A DNA stretch of 64,000 nt from NCBI RefSeq assembly GCF_014201835.1, contig NZ_JACHFH010000018.1, positions 1 to 64,000 on the forward strand, written 5' to 3'. Of this stretch, positions 43,261 through 51,995 are shown piece by piece. The translations under genes and the position numbers were made by a program. Positions within the stretch are counted from its first letter, which is position 1; each line of letters starts with the position of its first letter. Origin of the DNA: Pectinatus brassicae (GTDB lineage: Bacteria; Bacillota; Negativicutes; Selenomonadales; Selenomonadaceae). The notes beneath the pieces were generated by a model. It was not told the origin of the DNA, searched no databases, and saw nothing but the letters and a program-made list of their open reading frames with translations.

Positions 43261-44640
43261 GTGATTTTTGAATCGCTGGCTGAAAAATTACAAGACACAT
43301 TCAAAAAACTGCGTGGCCATGGGCGCCTCTCAGAAGATGATGTTAATACCGCCATGCGCGATATACGTATGGCTCTACTTGAAGCAGATGTTAACTTTAA
43401 AGTAGTAAAAAATTTCGTAGCTAAAATAAAAGAACGTGCTATTGGTGCTAATATTTTAGAAAGTCTTACCCCCGCACAGGCCGTAATTCAAATAGTAAAT
43501 GAAGAACTAACTCAATTAATGGGAGGCTCGGTAAGCCGCCTGACAATTGCACCAAATCCACCGACAATCATCATGATGGCTGGTCTTCAGGGTGCTGGTA
43601 AAACTACATCAGTGGGTAAACTTGGTACTATGCTTAAAAAGCAGGGCAAGCGACCATTATTTGTCGCAGCTGATATTTATCGCCCAGCTGCTATAAAACA
43701 GCTGCAGGTCATTGGTGAACAGTTAGATATTCCTGTTTTTACCATGCCAGAAGGAACAAATCCGGTAACTATTGCCGATGAAGCAATAAAACATGCCTTA
43801 TCACATGCTAATGATATTGTAATAATCGATACAGCTGGACGTCTCCATATTAATGAAGAACTTATGCAGGAACTTAAGTCAATAAAGTCAACTGTCCATC
43901 CACATGAAATCTTATTAGTTGTTGATGCTATGACCGGTCAAGATGCCGTAAATGTTGCTGAAAGCTTCAATAAAGATTTAGGTCTTGATGGTGTAGTTCT
44001 CACTAAAATGGATGGTGATGCCCGCGGTGGTGCGGCTTTATCCGTAAAAGCCGTTACTGGCTGTCCAATAAAATTTGTTGGTACGGGTGAAAAACTTGAA
44101 GCATTAGAAATGTTTTATCCTGATCGTATGGCTTCTCGTATTTTGGATATGGGCGACGTATTGTCCCTTATCGAAAAAGCTCAAGAAACTTTTGACGCTG
44201 ATGAAGCCAAGAAAATGGAAAAAGCTTTTCGTAAAAACCAATTCACTTTAGATGATTTTCTTGACCAGATGCAGCAAGTCAAAAAACTTGGTTCACTTGA
44301 TAAAATACTTGGCATGCTGCCAGGCATGGGCGGACTTAAGAAAAAAATGGGCGATATTGACATGGACTTAAAGAACAATAAGGAAATTGCCCATATTGAA
44401 GCGATCATCCGTTCTATGACACCAGCTGAACGAAATAATACAAAAATTATAAATGGCAGCCGCCGCAAACGTATTGCCAGCGGCAGCGGTACTAAAGTTC
44501 AGGATGTTAACAAACTTTTAAAACAGTTTGATGAAATGAAAAAAATGATGAAAAAAATGACCAATATGAAAGGAAAAAATGGAAAAAGCATGATGAAAGG
44601 TCTTCCTAAAGGCCTTGGCAACTTCAAGTTTCCATTTTAA
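43261..44640 (+). CDS. ffh: Signal recognition particle GTPase Ffh
   Basis: A 459-residue SRP54 GTPase that targets nascent membrane proteins to FtsY. N domain, then G domain with GLQGAGKTTSVGKL (G1), DTAGRLHINEEL (G3) and TKMDGDARGGAAL (G4), then a methionine-rich M domain (about 295-459). GTG start with GAGAGGG upstream. The 4.5S RNA gene is not in the window. Confidence 0.96.
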   Translation: MIFESLAEKLQDTFKKLRGHGRLSEDDVNTAMRDIRMALLEADVNFKVVKNFVAKIKERAIGANILESLTPAQAVIQIVNEELTQLMGGSVSRLTIAPNPPTIIMMAGLQGAGKTTSVGKLGTMLKKQGKRPLFVAADIYRPAAIKQLQVIGEQLDIPVFTMPEGTNPVTIADEAIKHALSHANDIVIIDTAGRLHINEELMQELKSIKSTVHPHEILLVVDAMTGQDAVNVAESFNKDLGLDGVVLTKMDGDARGGAALSVKAVTGCPIKFVGTGEKLEALEMFYPDRMASRILDMGDVLSLIEKAQETFDADEAKKMEKAFRKNQFTLDDFLDQMQQVKKLGSLDKILGMLPGMGGLKKKMGDIDMDLKNNKEIAHIEAIIRSMTPAERNNTKIINGSRRKRIASGSGTKVQDVNKLLKQFDEMKKMMKKMTNMKGKNGKSMMKGLPKGLGNFKFPF

Positions 44641-44655
44641 GGAGGTGAATATTTA

Positions 44656-44931
44656 ATGGCAGTAAAAATCCGTTTAAATCGCATGGGTGCTAAAAAGAAT
44701 CCGTTTTATCGTATTGTTGTAGCTGATTCCCGTGCTCCACGTGACGGCCGTTTTATCGAAATCATCGGTAATTATGATGTTACCAAAGAACCGGCTATCG
44801 TAAATATAGATGAAGATAAAGCTATTGATTGGATGGGTAAAGGCGCACAACCTACCGATACCGTAAAATCATTATTTTCTAAAAAAGGTATAATGGCTAA
44901 ATTCGCTGAAGCAAAAAAAGCGAACAAATAA
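44656..44931 (+). CDS. rpsP: 30S ribosomal protein S16
   Basis: 91 residues; [21 protein letters not shown] and the [17 protein letters not shown] segment are diagnostic. Strong GGAGGTGAAT site; 15 bases after ffh. Confidence 0.96.
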   Translation: MAVKIRLNRMGAKKNPFYRIVVADSRAPRDGRFIEIIGNYDVTKEPAIVNIDEDKAIDWMGKGAQPTDTVKSLFSKKGIMAKFAEAKKANK

Positions 44932-44946
44932 GAAAGAGGCTATGAT

Positions 44947-45174
44947 ATGAAAGAACTTATTGAGCTTATAGCAAAATCTCTTGTCGATAATCCTGATATG
45001 GTTGTCGTAAAAGAAAAAAATGACGGCAAAACTGTTGTTTATGAACTTTCTGTAGCAGATGATGATATGGGAAAAGTAATTGGCAAACAGGGCCGTATTG
45101 CTAAGGCAATGCGCACTGTCGTAAAAGCCGCGGCAGCTCGTGAATATAAAAAAGTCATAGTTGATATTATTTAA
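44947..45174 (+). CDS. khpA: KH-domain RNA-binding protein KhpA
   Basis: 75 residues, a single KH domain with the GxxG-type loop in VIGKQGRIAKAMRTVVKAAA. KhpA with KhpB binds many RNAs and affects cell elongation in other Firmicutes. It sits in its usual place after rpsP, and its end is followed by a hairpin. Confidence 0.92.
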   Translation: MKELIELIAKSLVDNPDMVVVKEKNDGKTVVYELSVADDDMGKVIGKQGRIAKAMRTVVKAAAAREYKKVIVDII

Positions 45175-45178
45175 TATG

Positions 45179-45218
45179 CAGCGGCAACGGACTTTGAAAA
45201 AAGCCTTGCCGCTGTTAT
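45179..45218 (+). terminator. Hairpin after khpA
   Basis: CAGCGGCAA (45179-45187) pairs with TTGCCGCTG (45206-45214); the loop is 18 bases and the tail TTATTATAT only partly T-rich. Probably a partial terminator dividing the superoperon. A small ATTTGC/GCAAAT hairpin follows near 45283. Confidence 0.55.
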
Positions 45219-45310
45219 TATATCCAAGCAAACAATTATATATCTTTCATTGATAAACTATTATTAGTTTTAAATAAATTTTATTTGCCTTAGCAAATAG
45301 CAATTATTAG

Positions 45311-45400
45311 TCAATTAGTTGAGCCTTACTATTATAGCGAGTAAATAAGTATTACACACAGTAAAGTCCCATTCACAGCAATAATAGTAGGGCCAATTGA
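45311..45400 (+). promoter_or_regulatory. Structured leader upstream of ylqD
   Basis: Two-part stem: TCAATT (45311-45316) with AATTGA (45395-45400), an asymmetric internal loop, then 45323-45335 with 45381-45393 (13 bp, one G-T) plus two more pairs. The apical loop is about 39 bases. There is no U tract, and the base of the stem ends 15 bases before the GGGAGG site, so translational control is possible. Confidence 0.5.
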
Positions 45401-45429
45401 TTTACAATGATAATCGGGAGGTTAACAAA

Positions 45430-45834
45430 GTGGATTCAATTACATTGCAAAGCCCGGTAACTGTTAAAGCCAAAGTTACCGAAAAATTCAAAACAGATAT
45501 GTTGTTCAATCTTAAACGTGAAATAGAAAAAATCGATGCTGAAGTTTCTCATATTGACAAAGATATGAAACAGCTTTTAGCCGAAGAAAATAATGATATG
45601 CAGCGTGTTTCAGCAATGCTGCAACGTATGGAAGAAGAAAAACATAAACGTTTATCTTACAAAGAAAATCTTAATCATAAAATTGCTGACACCGAAGGCT
45701 TAGAAATCGGTGCTGAAGTCGTACAGGGCACTTTGCAGCGTCTTATTGAAATAAAAGTCGGCGATATGATGCCGGAAATCATGAATACAGAATTGCTGGT
45801 AGAAGATGGAAAAATTATCGAAATGCGCGCCTGA
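45430..45834 (+). CDS. ylqD: YlqD family protein
   Basis: A 134-residue protein of the YlqD family, always found near rimM-trmD. A beta-rich start (ITLQSPVTVKAKVTEKF) leads into a long charged helix (about 20-85, EKIDAEVSHIDKDMKQLLAEE...), then a small C-terminal domain (GDMMPEIMNTELLVEDGKIIEMR). Function is unknown. GTG start at 45430 with GGGAGGT eight bases upstream. Confidence 0.85.
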   Translation: MDSITLQSPVTVKAKVTEKFKTDMLFNLKREIEKIDAEVSHIDKDMKQLLAEENNDMQRVSAMLQRMEEEKHKRLSYKENLNHKIADTEGLEIGAEVVQGTLQRLIEIKVGDMMPEIMNTELLVEDGKIIEMRA

Positions 45835-45838
45835 AGAA

Positions 45839-46327
45839 ATGCTGATAATCGGCAAAATTGGTAAACCGCATGGCATCAAAGGTGAACTGCGTGTTTACCC
45901 CTTGACCGATTTTCCCGAGCGCTTTGAAAAACTGCGCACAGCTTATATTGATAATACTGCAGTTGACATTGCGTCTACCCGCTATAGCAATGATTTCGTC
46001 ATACTCAAAATAAAAGATTTCAATAGCAGAGAGCAGGCTGCTACGGTTACAGGCAAGCTGCTTAAAATCAACCGTGCCGATGCAGCACCATTAGCCAAAG
46101 GTGAATATTACTCCTTTGATATAATTGGTCTTATTGTCTATGACGAAAATGGCATCTGCCTGGGTAAAATAATCGATATTATAAAAACCGGCAGCAATGA
46201 TGTTTATGTTATCGAGGAAGCAGAAACTGCCAAACACATACTTGTTCCGGCACTAAAAAAGGTCGTCACTAATATTGATTTAACTAACAAACGCATGGAT
46301 ATTATCATGCCGATAGTAGAAGAATAA
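45839..46327 (+). CDS. rimM: 16S rRNA processing protein RimM
   Basis: About 162 residues; assists 30S maturation by binding S19. N-terminal IIGKIGKPHGIKGELRVYPLTD and the C-terminal PRC-barrel segment (YYSFDIIGLIVYDENG, then HILVPAL) are clear. The start at 45839 follows the ylqD stop by four bases; only a weak GAAGAA site is present, suggesting coupling. Confidence 0.92.
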   Translation: MLIIGKIGKPHGIKGELRVYPLTDFPERFEKLRTAYIDNTAVDIASTRYSNDFVILKIKDFNSREQAATVTGKLLKINRADAAPLAKGEYYSFDIIGLIVYDENGICLGKIIDIIKTGSNDVYVIEEAETAKHILVPALKKVVTNIDLTNKRMDIIMPIVEE

Positions 46328-46328
46328 T

Positions 46329-47072
46329 ATGCAGATAGATATATTATCATTATTTCCTGAGATGTTTATAAGCCCTTTTGCCCATAGCATCATTAAACGT
46401 GCTATCGACAAAAAACTGCTGTCAGTTAATTTTACTAATCCCAGAGATTATACCTATGATCGGCATCATCAAGTCGATGATGTTCCGTTTGGCGGCGGGG
46501 CCGGGATGGTATTAAAACCTGAACCATTTTTTCGGGCGGTAACTGCTGTAAAAAAGCATATCCCAGTTGATAAAAAGTCTCGGACTATTTTACTTTCGCC
46601 GGAAGGAACACCATTTTCGCAGGATAAGGCTAAACATTTAGCCACATATGATTCCCTTATTTTTATTTGTGGACATTATGAAGGCTTTGATAATCGTATT
46701 TCCGAGCATCTTGCTGAAGAAAAAATCTCCATCGGTGATTATGTATTAACGGGCGGCGAACTGGCCTGTATGGTAATTGTCGACGCAGTTTCGCGAATGC
46801 TTCCTAATGTTTTAGGGTCGCAGGATTCGGCACCAACTGATTCTTTTTATAATGGCCTTTTAGAACATCCACAATATACACGTCCTCGTCAATATAAGGA
46901 TATGTCCGTACCTGATGTACTCTTATCAGGTAATCATGCCTATATAGATAAATGGCGTCAGGAAAAATCTTTGGAAACAACCTATAAAAATCGACCAGAT
47001 TTACTGGATAAATTAAATTTATCTGCAAACCAAAGGGCACTTTTGGAAAAGATAAAAAATGATTGCACCTAA
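46329..47072 (+). CDS. trmD: tRNA (guanine-N1-)-methyltransferase TrmD
   Basis: A 247-residue SPOUT knot enzyme that methylates G37 of tRNA. MQIDILSLFPEMF, DVPFGGGAGMVLKPEP, ICGHYEGFDNR, ISIGDYVLTGGELA and the LLEHPQYTRPR block are all conserved. One base separates it from the rimM stop. Confidence 0.96.
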   Translation: MQIDILSLFPEMFISPFAHSIIKRAIDKKLLSVNFTNPRDYTYDRHHQVDDVPFGGGAGMVLKPEPFFRAVTAVKKHIPVDKKSRTILLSPEGTPFSQDKAKHLATYDSLIFICGHYEGFDNRISEHLAEEKISIGDYVLTGGELACMVIVDAVSRMLPNVLGSQDSAPTDSFYNGLLEHPQYTRPRQYKDMSVPDVLLSGNHAYIDKWRQEKSLETTYKNRPDLLDKLNLSANQRALLEKIKNDCT

Positions 47073-47103
47073 ATTTAAATTATGATAGAATTAAGAGGTA
47101 TTG

Positions 47104-47143
47104 CAATCGGTCCGCTGGCATCAATTATTGTCATGAACGATTG
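47104..47143 (+). promoter_or_regulatory. Probable L19-type mRNA leader upstream of rplS
   Basis: Helix CAATCG (47104-47109) with CGATTG (47138-47143), an internal loop with GTCCGC on one side and TGAA on the other, then TGGCA (47116-47120) with TGTCA (47129-47133). The position, eight bases before the AGGAGG site, fits autoregulatory L19 leaders known in Firmicutes. The family match is from memory of the motif, not a search. Confidence 0.5.
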
Positions 47144-47162
47144 ATATTAAGGAGGAAAAATA

Positions 47163-47504
47163 ATGAATATTATCCAAGCTTTGGAACAGGAACAATTAAA
47201 GAAAGACATTCCCCAGTTCCAACCAGGTGACACTGTACGCGTTCATGTAAAAGTTGTCGAAGGAACTAATGAACGTATCCAGATGTTTGAAGGCGTTGTT
47301 ATTGCTCGTCAGGGCAGTGGTGTTCGTGAAATGTTTACTGTAAGACGTATTTCTTATGGTATCGGCGTTGAACGTACATTCCTACTTCACTCTCCGCGTT
47401 TACCACAAATCGATGTTGTACGCAGAGGCGTTGTACGCAGAGCAAAACTTTATTACTTACGCAATCTTACTGGTAAAGCTGCTCGTATTAAAGAAAGACG
47501 CTAA
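47163..47504 (+). CDS. rplS: 50S ribosomal protein L19
   Basis: 113 residues; [22 protein letters not shown] and the [20 protein letters not shown] segment identify L19. Strong AAGGAGG site. A hairpin terminator follows directly. Confidence 0.96.
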   Translation: MNIIQALEQEQLKKDIPQFQPGDTVRVHVKVVEGTNERIQMFEGVVIARQGSGVREMFTVRRISYGIGVERTFLLHSPRLPQIDVVRRGVVRRAKLYYLRNLTGKAARIKERR

Positions 47505-47516
47505 TAATTTATTATT

Positions 47517-47558
47517 GGGGACTGCGCCTTATGGCAAGTCCTCTTTTCTTTTTTTTAG
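47517..47558 (+). terminator. Intrinsic terminator after rplS
   Basis: GGGGACT (47517-47523) pairs with AGTCCTC (47537-47543), with an inner GCC/GGC helix, followed by a long T-rich tract. A weak promoter (TTACAG 47589, TAAAAT 47611, 16-base spacer) may then serve lepB. Confidence 0.75.
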
Positions 47559-47636
47559 CAAATATGTATTTTACCGTATTTTCATATCTTACAGCAAATT
47601 TATTAGCAGCTAAAATTTATTTAATGGAGGCTTAAT

Positions 47637-48161
47637 ATGAATAAATCATTAGGCGCAGAAATTAAAGACTGGATCATATCTATTGTTATCGCAATAGCTT
47701 TAGCTTTATTTATCCGTCATTTCATTGTTGAACTTTATCTTGTCGATGGTCCATCAATGCGTCCAACACTGCAAAATCATGAACGTTTGGTCGTAAATAA
47801 GTTTATCTACCGTTTCCGTACACCAAAACGCGGTGAAATTCTTATTTTCCAATATCCCAAAGACCACAGCCGTGATTTTATAAAAAGGGTTATTGCTCTA
47901 CCGGGTGATACTATTCAAATTCAGGACGGTCATGTTTTTGTAAATGGCAAATTACAAAATGAACCATTTATTTTAAATAAAACCAACGGTGATTATCCAC
48001 TTACAACAATTCCTGAGGGACATATTTTTGTCATGGGTGATAATCGTAATAATTCTGAAGACAGTCGCTTCCCTGATGTCGGCTTCGTACCTTTCAATCT
48101 CATAAAAGGGAAAGCGGTATTAGTTTTTTGGCCATTAGACAGCCTTCATACTTTACCGTAA
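47637..48161 (+). CDS. lepB: Signal peptidase I
   Basis: A 174-residue type I signal peptidase with one N-terminal membrane segment (about 8-30). The Ser/Lys catalytic dyad is S40 (GPSMRPTL) and K83 (RDFIKRVIALPGD); the MGDNRNNSEDSR box is conserved. It releases exported proteins at the outer face of the membrane. Its place between rplS and rbgA is common in Firmicutes. Confidence 0.95.
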   Translation: MNKSLGAEIKDWIISIVIAIALALFIRHFIVELYLVDGPSMRPTLQNHERLVVNKFIYRFRTPKRGEILIFQYPKDHSRDFIKRVIALPGDTIQIQDGHVFVNGKLQNEPFILNKTNGDYPLTTIPEGHIFVMGDNRNNSEDSRFPDVGFVPFNLIKGKAVLVFWPLDSLHTLP

Positions 48162-48201
48162 TCAGCAAAACAAACCTGTAAGATACTTATTTTTCAAAAA
48201 T

Positions 48202-48230
48202 AAAAACGTCGGTATACACCGGCGTTTTTT
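48202..48230 (+). terminator. Intrinsic terminator after lepB
   Basis: AAAAACGTCGGT pairs with ACCGGCGTTTTT (one G-T pair), ATAC loop, followed by T's at 48224-48230. Only 16 bases separate it from rbgA, so read-through probably feeds that gene. Confidence 0.85.
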
Positions 48231-48246
48231 CTAAATGGAGGTCTAA

Positions 48247-49128
48247 ATGAACGAACAAAATACAACTAACGTTGATATTCCTTTAGTCCAATGGTTCCCT
48301 GGCCATATGACCAAGGCCCGCCGACTTATTGAGGAAAATTTAAAACTTGTGGATATTGTCGTTGAATTACTCGACTCACGTATTCCATTATCCAGCTCCA
48401 ATCCTATAATAACCAGTCTTGTTGGCAATAAACCCCATATTATCGTTTTAAACAAAGCCGATCTATCTGACCCGGTGATAACCCATGAATGGTTAGAATT
48501 TTACAAACGTATGGGGAAAACGGCCATTGCCATTGATTCGGTAAAAGGAAAAAATTTAAAAGAACTTACCCAGGCCATCGGCCAACTGACACAAAAACAA
48601 ACCGGTAAATTTGCCGCTCATGGTGCTAAACCAAGAAACGCCCGAGCTATGATTGTCGGTATCCCTAACGTTGGTAAATCGTCATTAATAAATCGCTTAT
48701 CAAATACTATCGCTGCCAAAACCGAAAATCGTCCAGGCGTAACCCGTGCCAAACAATGGATACGCATCAGTAAAAACATTGATTTACTTGATATGCCTGG
48801 ACTATTATGGCCCAAATTTGATGATCCGACAGTAGGTTTACGCTTAGCTTTCAGTGGTGCTATCAATGATGATATCTTTGATAAAGAACAGGTAGCACGA
48901 CTGCTGCTGGCTTATTTACAAGAACATTATCCTTCAGCCCTGCTCAACCGCTTTAAACTAGAGGAATTGCCGGAAGACACCAATGAATTATTTGAGCTTA
49001 TCGGAAAAAAACGCGGCTGTCTGGTAAAAGGCGGCCATATCGATGAAGAAAAAGTTGTAACTATTATTTTTACCGATTTTCGCAGTGGTAAACTAGGACG
49101 TATCTCACTCGAAGCACCATCTGCTTAA
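48247..49128 (+). CDS. rbgA: Ribosome biogenesis GTPase RbgA (YlqF)
   Basis: A 293-residue circularly permuted GTPase required for late 50S assembly. Motif order is permuted: NKADL (G4, about 74) precedes GIPNVGKSSLINR (G1, about 138) and DMPG (G3, about 183). The N terminus has VQWFPGHMTKARR, the usual RbgA signature. GGAGG upstream of the ATG. Confidence 0.95.
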   Translation: MNEQNTTNVDIPLVQWFPGHMTKARRLIEENLKLVDIVVELLDSRIPLSSSNPIITSLVGNKPHIIVLNKADLSDPVITHEWLEFYKRMGKTAIAIDSVKGKNLKELTQAIGQLTQKQTGKFAAHGAKPRNARAMIVGIPNVGKSSLINRLSNTIAAKTENRPGVTRAKQWIRISKNIDLLDMPGLLWPKFDDPTVGLRLAFSGAINDDIFDKEQVARLLLAYLQEHYPSALLNRFKLEELPEDTNELFELIGKKRGCLVKGGHIDEEKVVTIIFTDFRSGKLGRISLEAPSA

Positions 49129-49158
49129 AATCTATATAAAAATATACTTATAACAAGG

Positions 49159-49201
49159 AAAAAACACATCATTTCCCGAATGGTAATATGATATGTTTTT
49201 T
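49159..49201 (+). terminator. Hairpin terminator after rbgA
   Basis: AAAAAACACATCAT pairs with ATGATATGTTTTTT with one mismatch; inner ATT/AAT pairing and a T tract follow. Probably a partial terminator before rnhB. Confidence 0.6.
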
Positions 49202-49227
49202 ATTATAAAATTTATTTTGGGTGAACT

Positions 49228-49989
49228 ATGAATATTACTAATCTAACTACTAATGAGCTTACTAATTTAATTGCAGACAACAATTTAACTGACGATATAC
49301 TTGCTGCAATGCGCGCTGATAACCGCAAATCAGTCCAACGCCTTGTAAAAAAACACGAAAATGAACAAACAGAAAAATTACGCTTAAATAATTTATATAA
49401 ATATGAACAGCAATTTACCCAGCAGGGAAAAGAGCTCATTGCTGGTGTTGATGAAGCCGGCCGCGGCCCATTAGCTGGACCAGTAGTAGCTGCTGCTGTT
49501 ATTTTGCCACTTAATTGTTATATTCCAAAATTAAACGACTCAAAAAAATTATCGGCTGCTACTCGTGAAAAAATCTATAAATTAATATTAGATAATGCGC
49601 TTGCCGTAGAACGTTCCATTATTGATGAAAAAACTATTGACCGCATTAATATTTATCAAGCAGCTATGAATGCTATGTATAATTCTATTTATGCCTTAAA
49701 ACCAGCCCCTGATCAGGTTCTCATTGATGCTACTCCATTAAATTCACTGGATATACCACATCTGTCAATAATAAAAGGCGATGCCAAAAGTGCCTCCATA
49801 GCTGCGGCCTCCATAATTGCCAAAGTAGAACGTGACCGACTAATGGATGATTATGATAAAAAATACCCTGAATATGGCTTTGCCCATCATAAAGGCTATG
49901 GTACCAAAGAACATATTGAGGCTCTAAATAAATATGGTCCCTGTCCTATCCATCGCCAGTCCTTTGAACCAATAAAATCTATGATATAA
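49228..49989 (+). CDS. rnhB: Ribonuclease HII
   Basis: A 253-residue RNase HII that removes ribonucleotides from DNA. The core begins at GVDEAGRGPLAGPVVAAAV (catalytic D-E, about residues 72-90), followed by DSKKLS, the DATPL aspartate and KGDAKSASIAAASIIAKVERD. About 60 extra N-terminal residues, helical and charged, match the longer Firmicutes form. Confidence 0.94.
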   Translation: MNITNLTTNELTNLIADNNLTDDILAAMRADNRKSVQRLVKKHENEQTEKLRLNNLYKYEQQFTQQGKELIAGVDEAGRGPLAGPVVAAAVILPLNCYIPKLNDSKKLSAATREKIYKLILDNALAVERSIIDEKTIDRINIYQAAMNAMYNSIYALKPAPDQVLIDATPLNSLDIPHLSIIKGDAKSASIAAASIIAKVERDRLMDDYDKKYPEYGFAHHKGYGTKEHIEALNKYGPCPIHRQSFEPIKSMI

Positions 49990-50004
49990 AAGGGAGTTTT
50001 TATT

Positions 50005-51975
50005 ATGCCTATACAACCACAAATAAATTCTGCCAATGTTACCCCTGCCCAATCAACCAAAGACATTAATCAAAAAACAAATACTAAACAAGTTGTATCT
50101 GATAGTGGTTTTCGGCCTAAAACCGATGTTTCGATACGCAGTGCCATAACCAGCTTATCGAAAGTATTAGCCGAAATCACCGGCAGTCAAAGTAGTACAC
50201 TTGAGGATATGCCGCCTGAATTACAAAAACTTATACAAAATATTCTCAAAAATTCTTTTTCATTGGAAAAAACCTTGAATGATGGTATGGGCGGAACAAT
50301 CCAGTCACAGCGTTATGTAGTTGATCAGCTCGCAACCTTAGGCAAATTCTTAACCCAGCTCGGCGAACTAGCTGAAAACCAGAATTTCACGGGACTGCCT
50401 ACCGATTTAAAACTGATATTAAACCAATTCCGTTCATTATTATCTCAGGATACACAAATGGGTACCGTTGATTTATTAAAAACTGCTTTTAACCTACTCA
50501 ATGGCAAGGACATTGCTGCTCTGCCCAGTGATTTACAGCTGCTGTTAACCAACTCTCCCGCTAATACTGCAGGCACTGCATCTAATCAACAAAATCTATT
50601 AACACTAAAAAATCTTTTAGATAATTTATTCACAGCTAACCTAGCTGCTGATGATTCGCTTCCTAACGATACTAATAGCAAAACTGATAATGCTGCCGCT
50701 CCCACCAATACCAACCCGGAAAATAATACAGCTGCTCAAATAAACACCAAAAACACTGCTGCCAGTAACGAAACAATAAATACTTCTGCAGATGCTGCTG
50801 CTAATAAAAATAGCAGTACTACCGCAGCAACCCCATCTGATATTACAGAGTCACCAAATTTGACTGCCAGTAAAACTAACAGCAACAATACTGCAGCTGC
50901 CCAAACAGATATAAAAAACAGCAATGAATTAATAAAAACCACATCTAATCCTGCTGGAACTAGTGAAATTATTTCTGAAACAAACAAAAACAGTGCAGTA
51001 GATCAATTGGCTGACAAAACTAATACAACAGCTGCTCAAACCATTGCTAAAGATGCTGCCGCCAGCAGCAGTAATAATCTTACTGCGAAAACCATTACTA
51101 CTGAAGCAGATACATTAAACAATACAGCTACTGCTAAAACTTCTCCAGCAGCTGATACCAGTAATCCAGCTAAGGAAAATATAAATACTGCTAAAACAGC
51201 TTCTTCTGCCGACAATGCATTAGCTAGCAAAACACTTAATACTGCAGCCGCCAAAATGTCAATTAATATAGAAAACACTATACAAAGCATGCAGGTATTA
51301 AAAGATTTAGGCGGGCTTATTCAAAAAAACACCACTCTTACTGCTGCTGACATCAATATTTTAAAAAATTTTATCAATAATAATGAAATGTCCGCAGAAA
51401 ACTTCCAACAATTGCAAAAAACACTGCAGGTAATCAACAGCAATATACCTGGTGTAATCGTACAGGCAGCCGATAAACAGCAGATGCCCAATTTAGCTAA
51501 ATTATGGGCTTTTATACAATTAAGCGATATAAGTACATTAGATACCCTTAATGCTGAATCTTTAAAACAAAATGGTAAAAACATCGAAGACTTTGCCAAA
51601 ATAATGCAGCGTTCTTTTGGTCACGAATCTTCATCTTCTGCTGGACAAAAATCACTTGATTTTATCTTACCGCTATTTTGGGACGATCAAACAACTTATC
51701 CTACCTATCTTAATATTTACAATGAAGATCACAAAAACCCCCGCACAGGCGAAGATGAGTATGAAACTTGGTTTCGTGTCTGCTGCCTAACTGAAAATGC
51801 CGGTGCTGTTGAAATTGTTCTGCGGCTTTATAACAAGCATGATTTAAATATTCGTTTAGCTTTTTCCCAAGAAGACACCGCACTATCTTTTGAAGATTAT
51901 TTACCAAGCTTACGCTCATATTTGCATAACGCTAAACTGTCCTTAACCGAACTTAAAATTGATGCTATTGATTAG
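50005..51975 (+). CDS. YlqG-like protein with disordered centre and FliK-like C terminus
   Basis: 656 residues. The N-terminal third is helical; residues about 212-418 are a low-complexity Asn/Thr/Ala/Ser stretch that must be disordered; the C-terminal ~110 residues (PLFWDDQTTYPTYLNIYNE ... GAVEIVLRLYNKHDLNIRLAF ... LPSLRSYL) resemble the FliK C-terminal domain that talks to FlhB. The next gene encodes an FlhB C-domain homologue, so this is probably the ylqG of the rnhB-ylqG-ylqH order. No signal peptide is visible. Function unknown; secretion-switch partner by analogy only. Confidence 0.7.
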   Translation: MPIQPQINSANVTPAQSTKDINQKTNTKQVVSDSGFRPKTDVSIRSAITSLSKVLAEITGSQSSTLEDMPPELQKLIQNILKNSFSLEKTLNDGMGGTIQSQRYVVDQLATLGKFLTQLGELAENQNFTGLPTDLKLILNQFRSLLSQDTQMGTVDLLKTAFNLLNGKDIAALPSDLQLLLTNSPANTAGTASNQQNLLTLKNLLDNLFTANLAADDSLPNDTNSKTDNAAAPTNTNPENNTAAQINTKNTAASNETINTSADAAANKNSSTTAATPSDITESPNLTASKTNSNNTAAAQTDIKNSNELIKTTSNPAGTSEIISETNKNSAVDQLADKTNTTAAQTIAKDAAASSSNNLTAKTITTEADTLNNTATAKTSPAADTSNPAKENINTAKTASSADNALASKTLNTAAAKMSINIENTIQSMQVLKDLGGLIQKNTTLTAADINILKNFINNNEMSAENFQQLQKTLQVINSNIPGVIVQAADKQQMPNLAKLWAFIQLSDISTLDTLNAESLKQNGKNIEDFAKIMQRSFGHESSSSAGQKSLDFILPLFWDDQTTYPTYLNIYNEDHKNPRTGEDEYETWFRVCCLTENAGAVEIVLRLYNKHDLNIRLAFSQEDTALSFEDYLPSLRSYLHNAKLSLTELKIDAID

Positions 51976-51995
51976 CGCGACAGGAGCTAAAACTC

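Noticed and set aside
50736-51290. Two hydrophobic antisense ORFs inside the YlqG gene
   Set aside because: They are the reverse reading of Asn/Thr/Ala/Ser-rich codons, which gives Val/Leu-rich frames. No ribosome sites or family resemblance.
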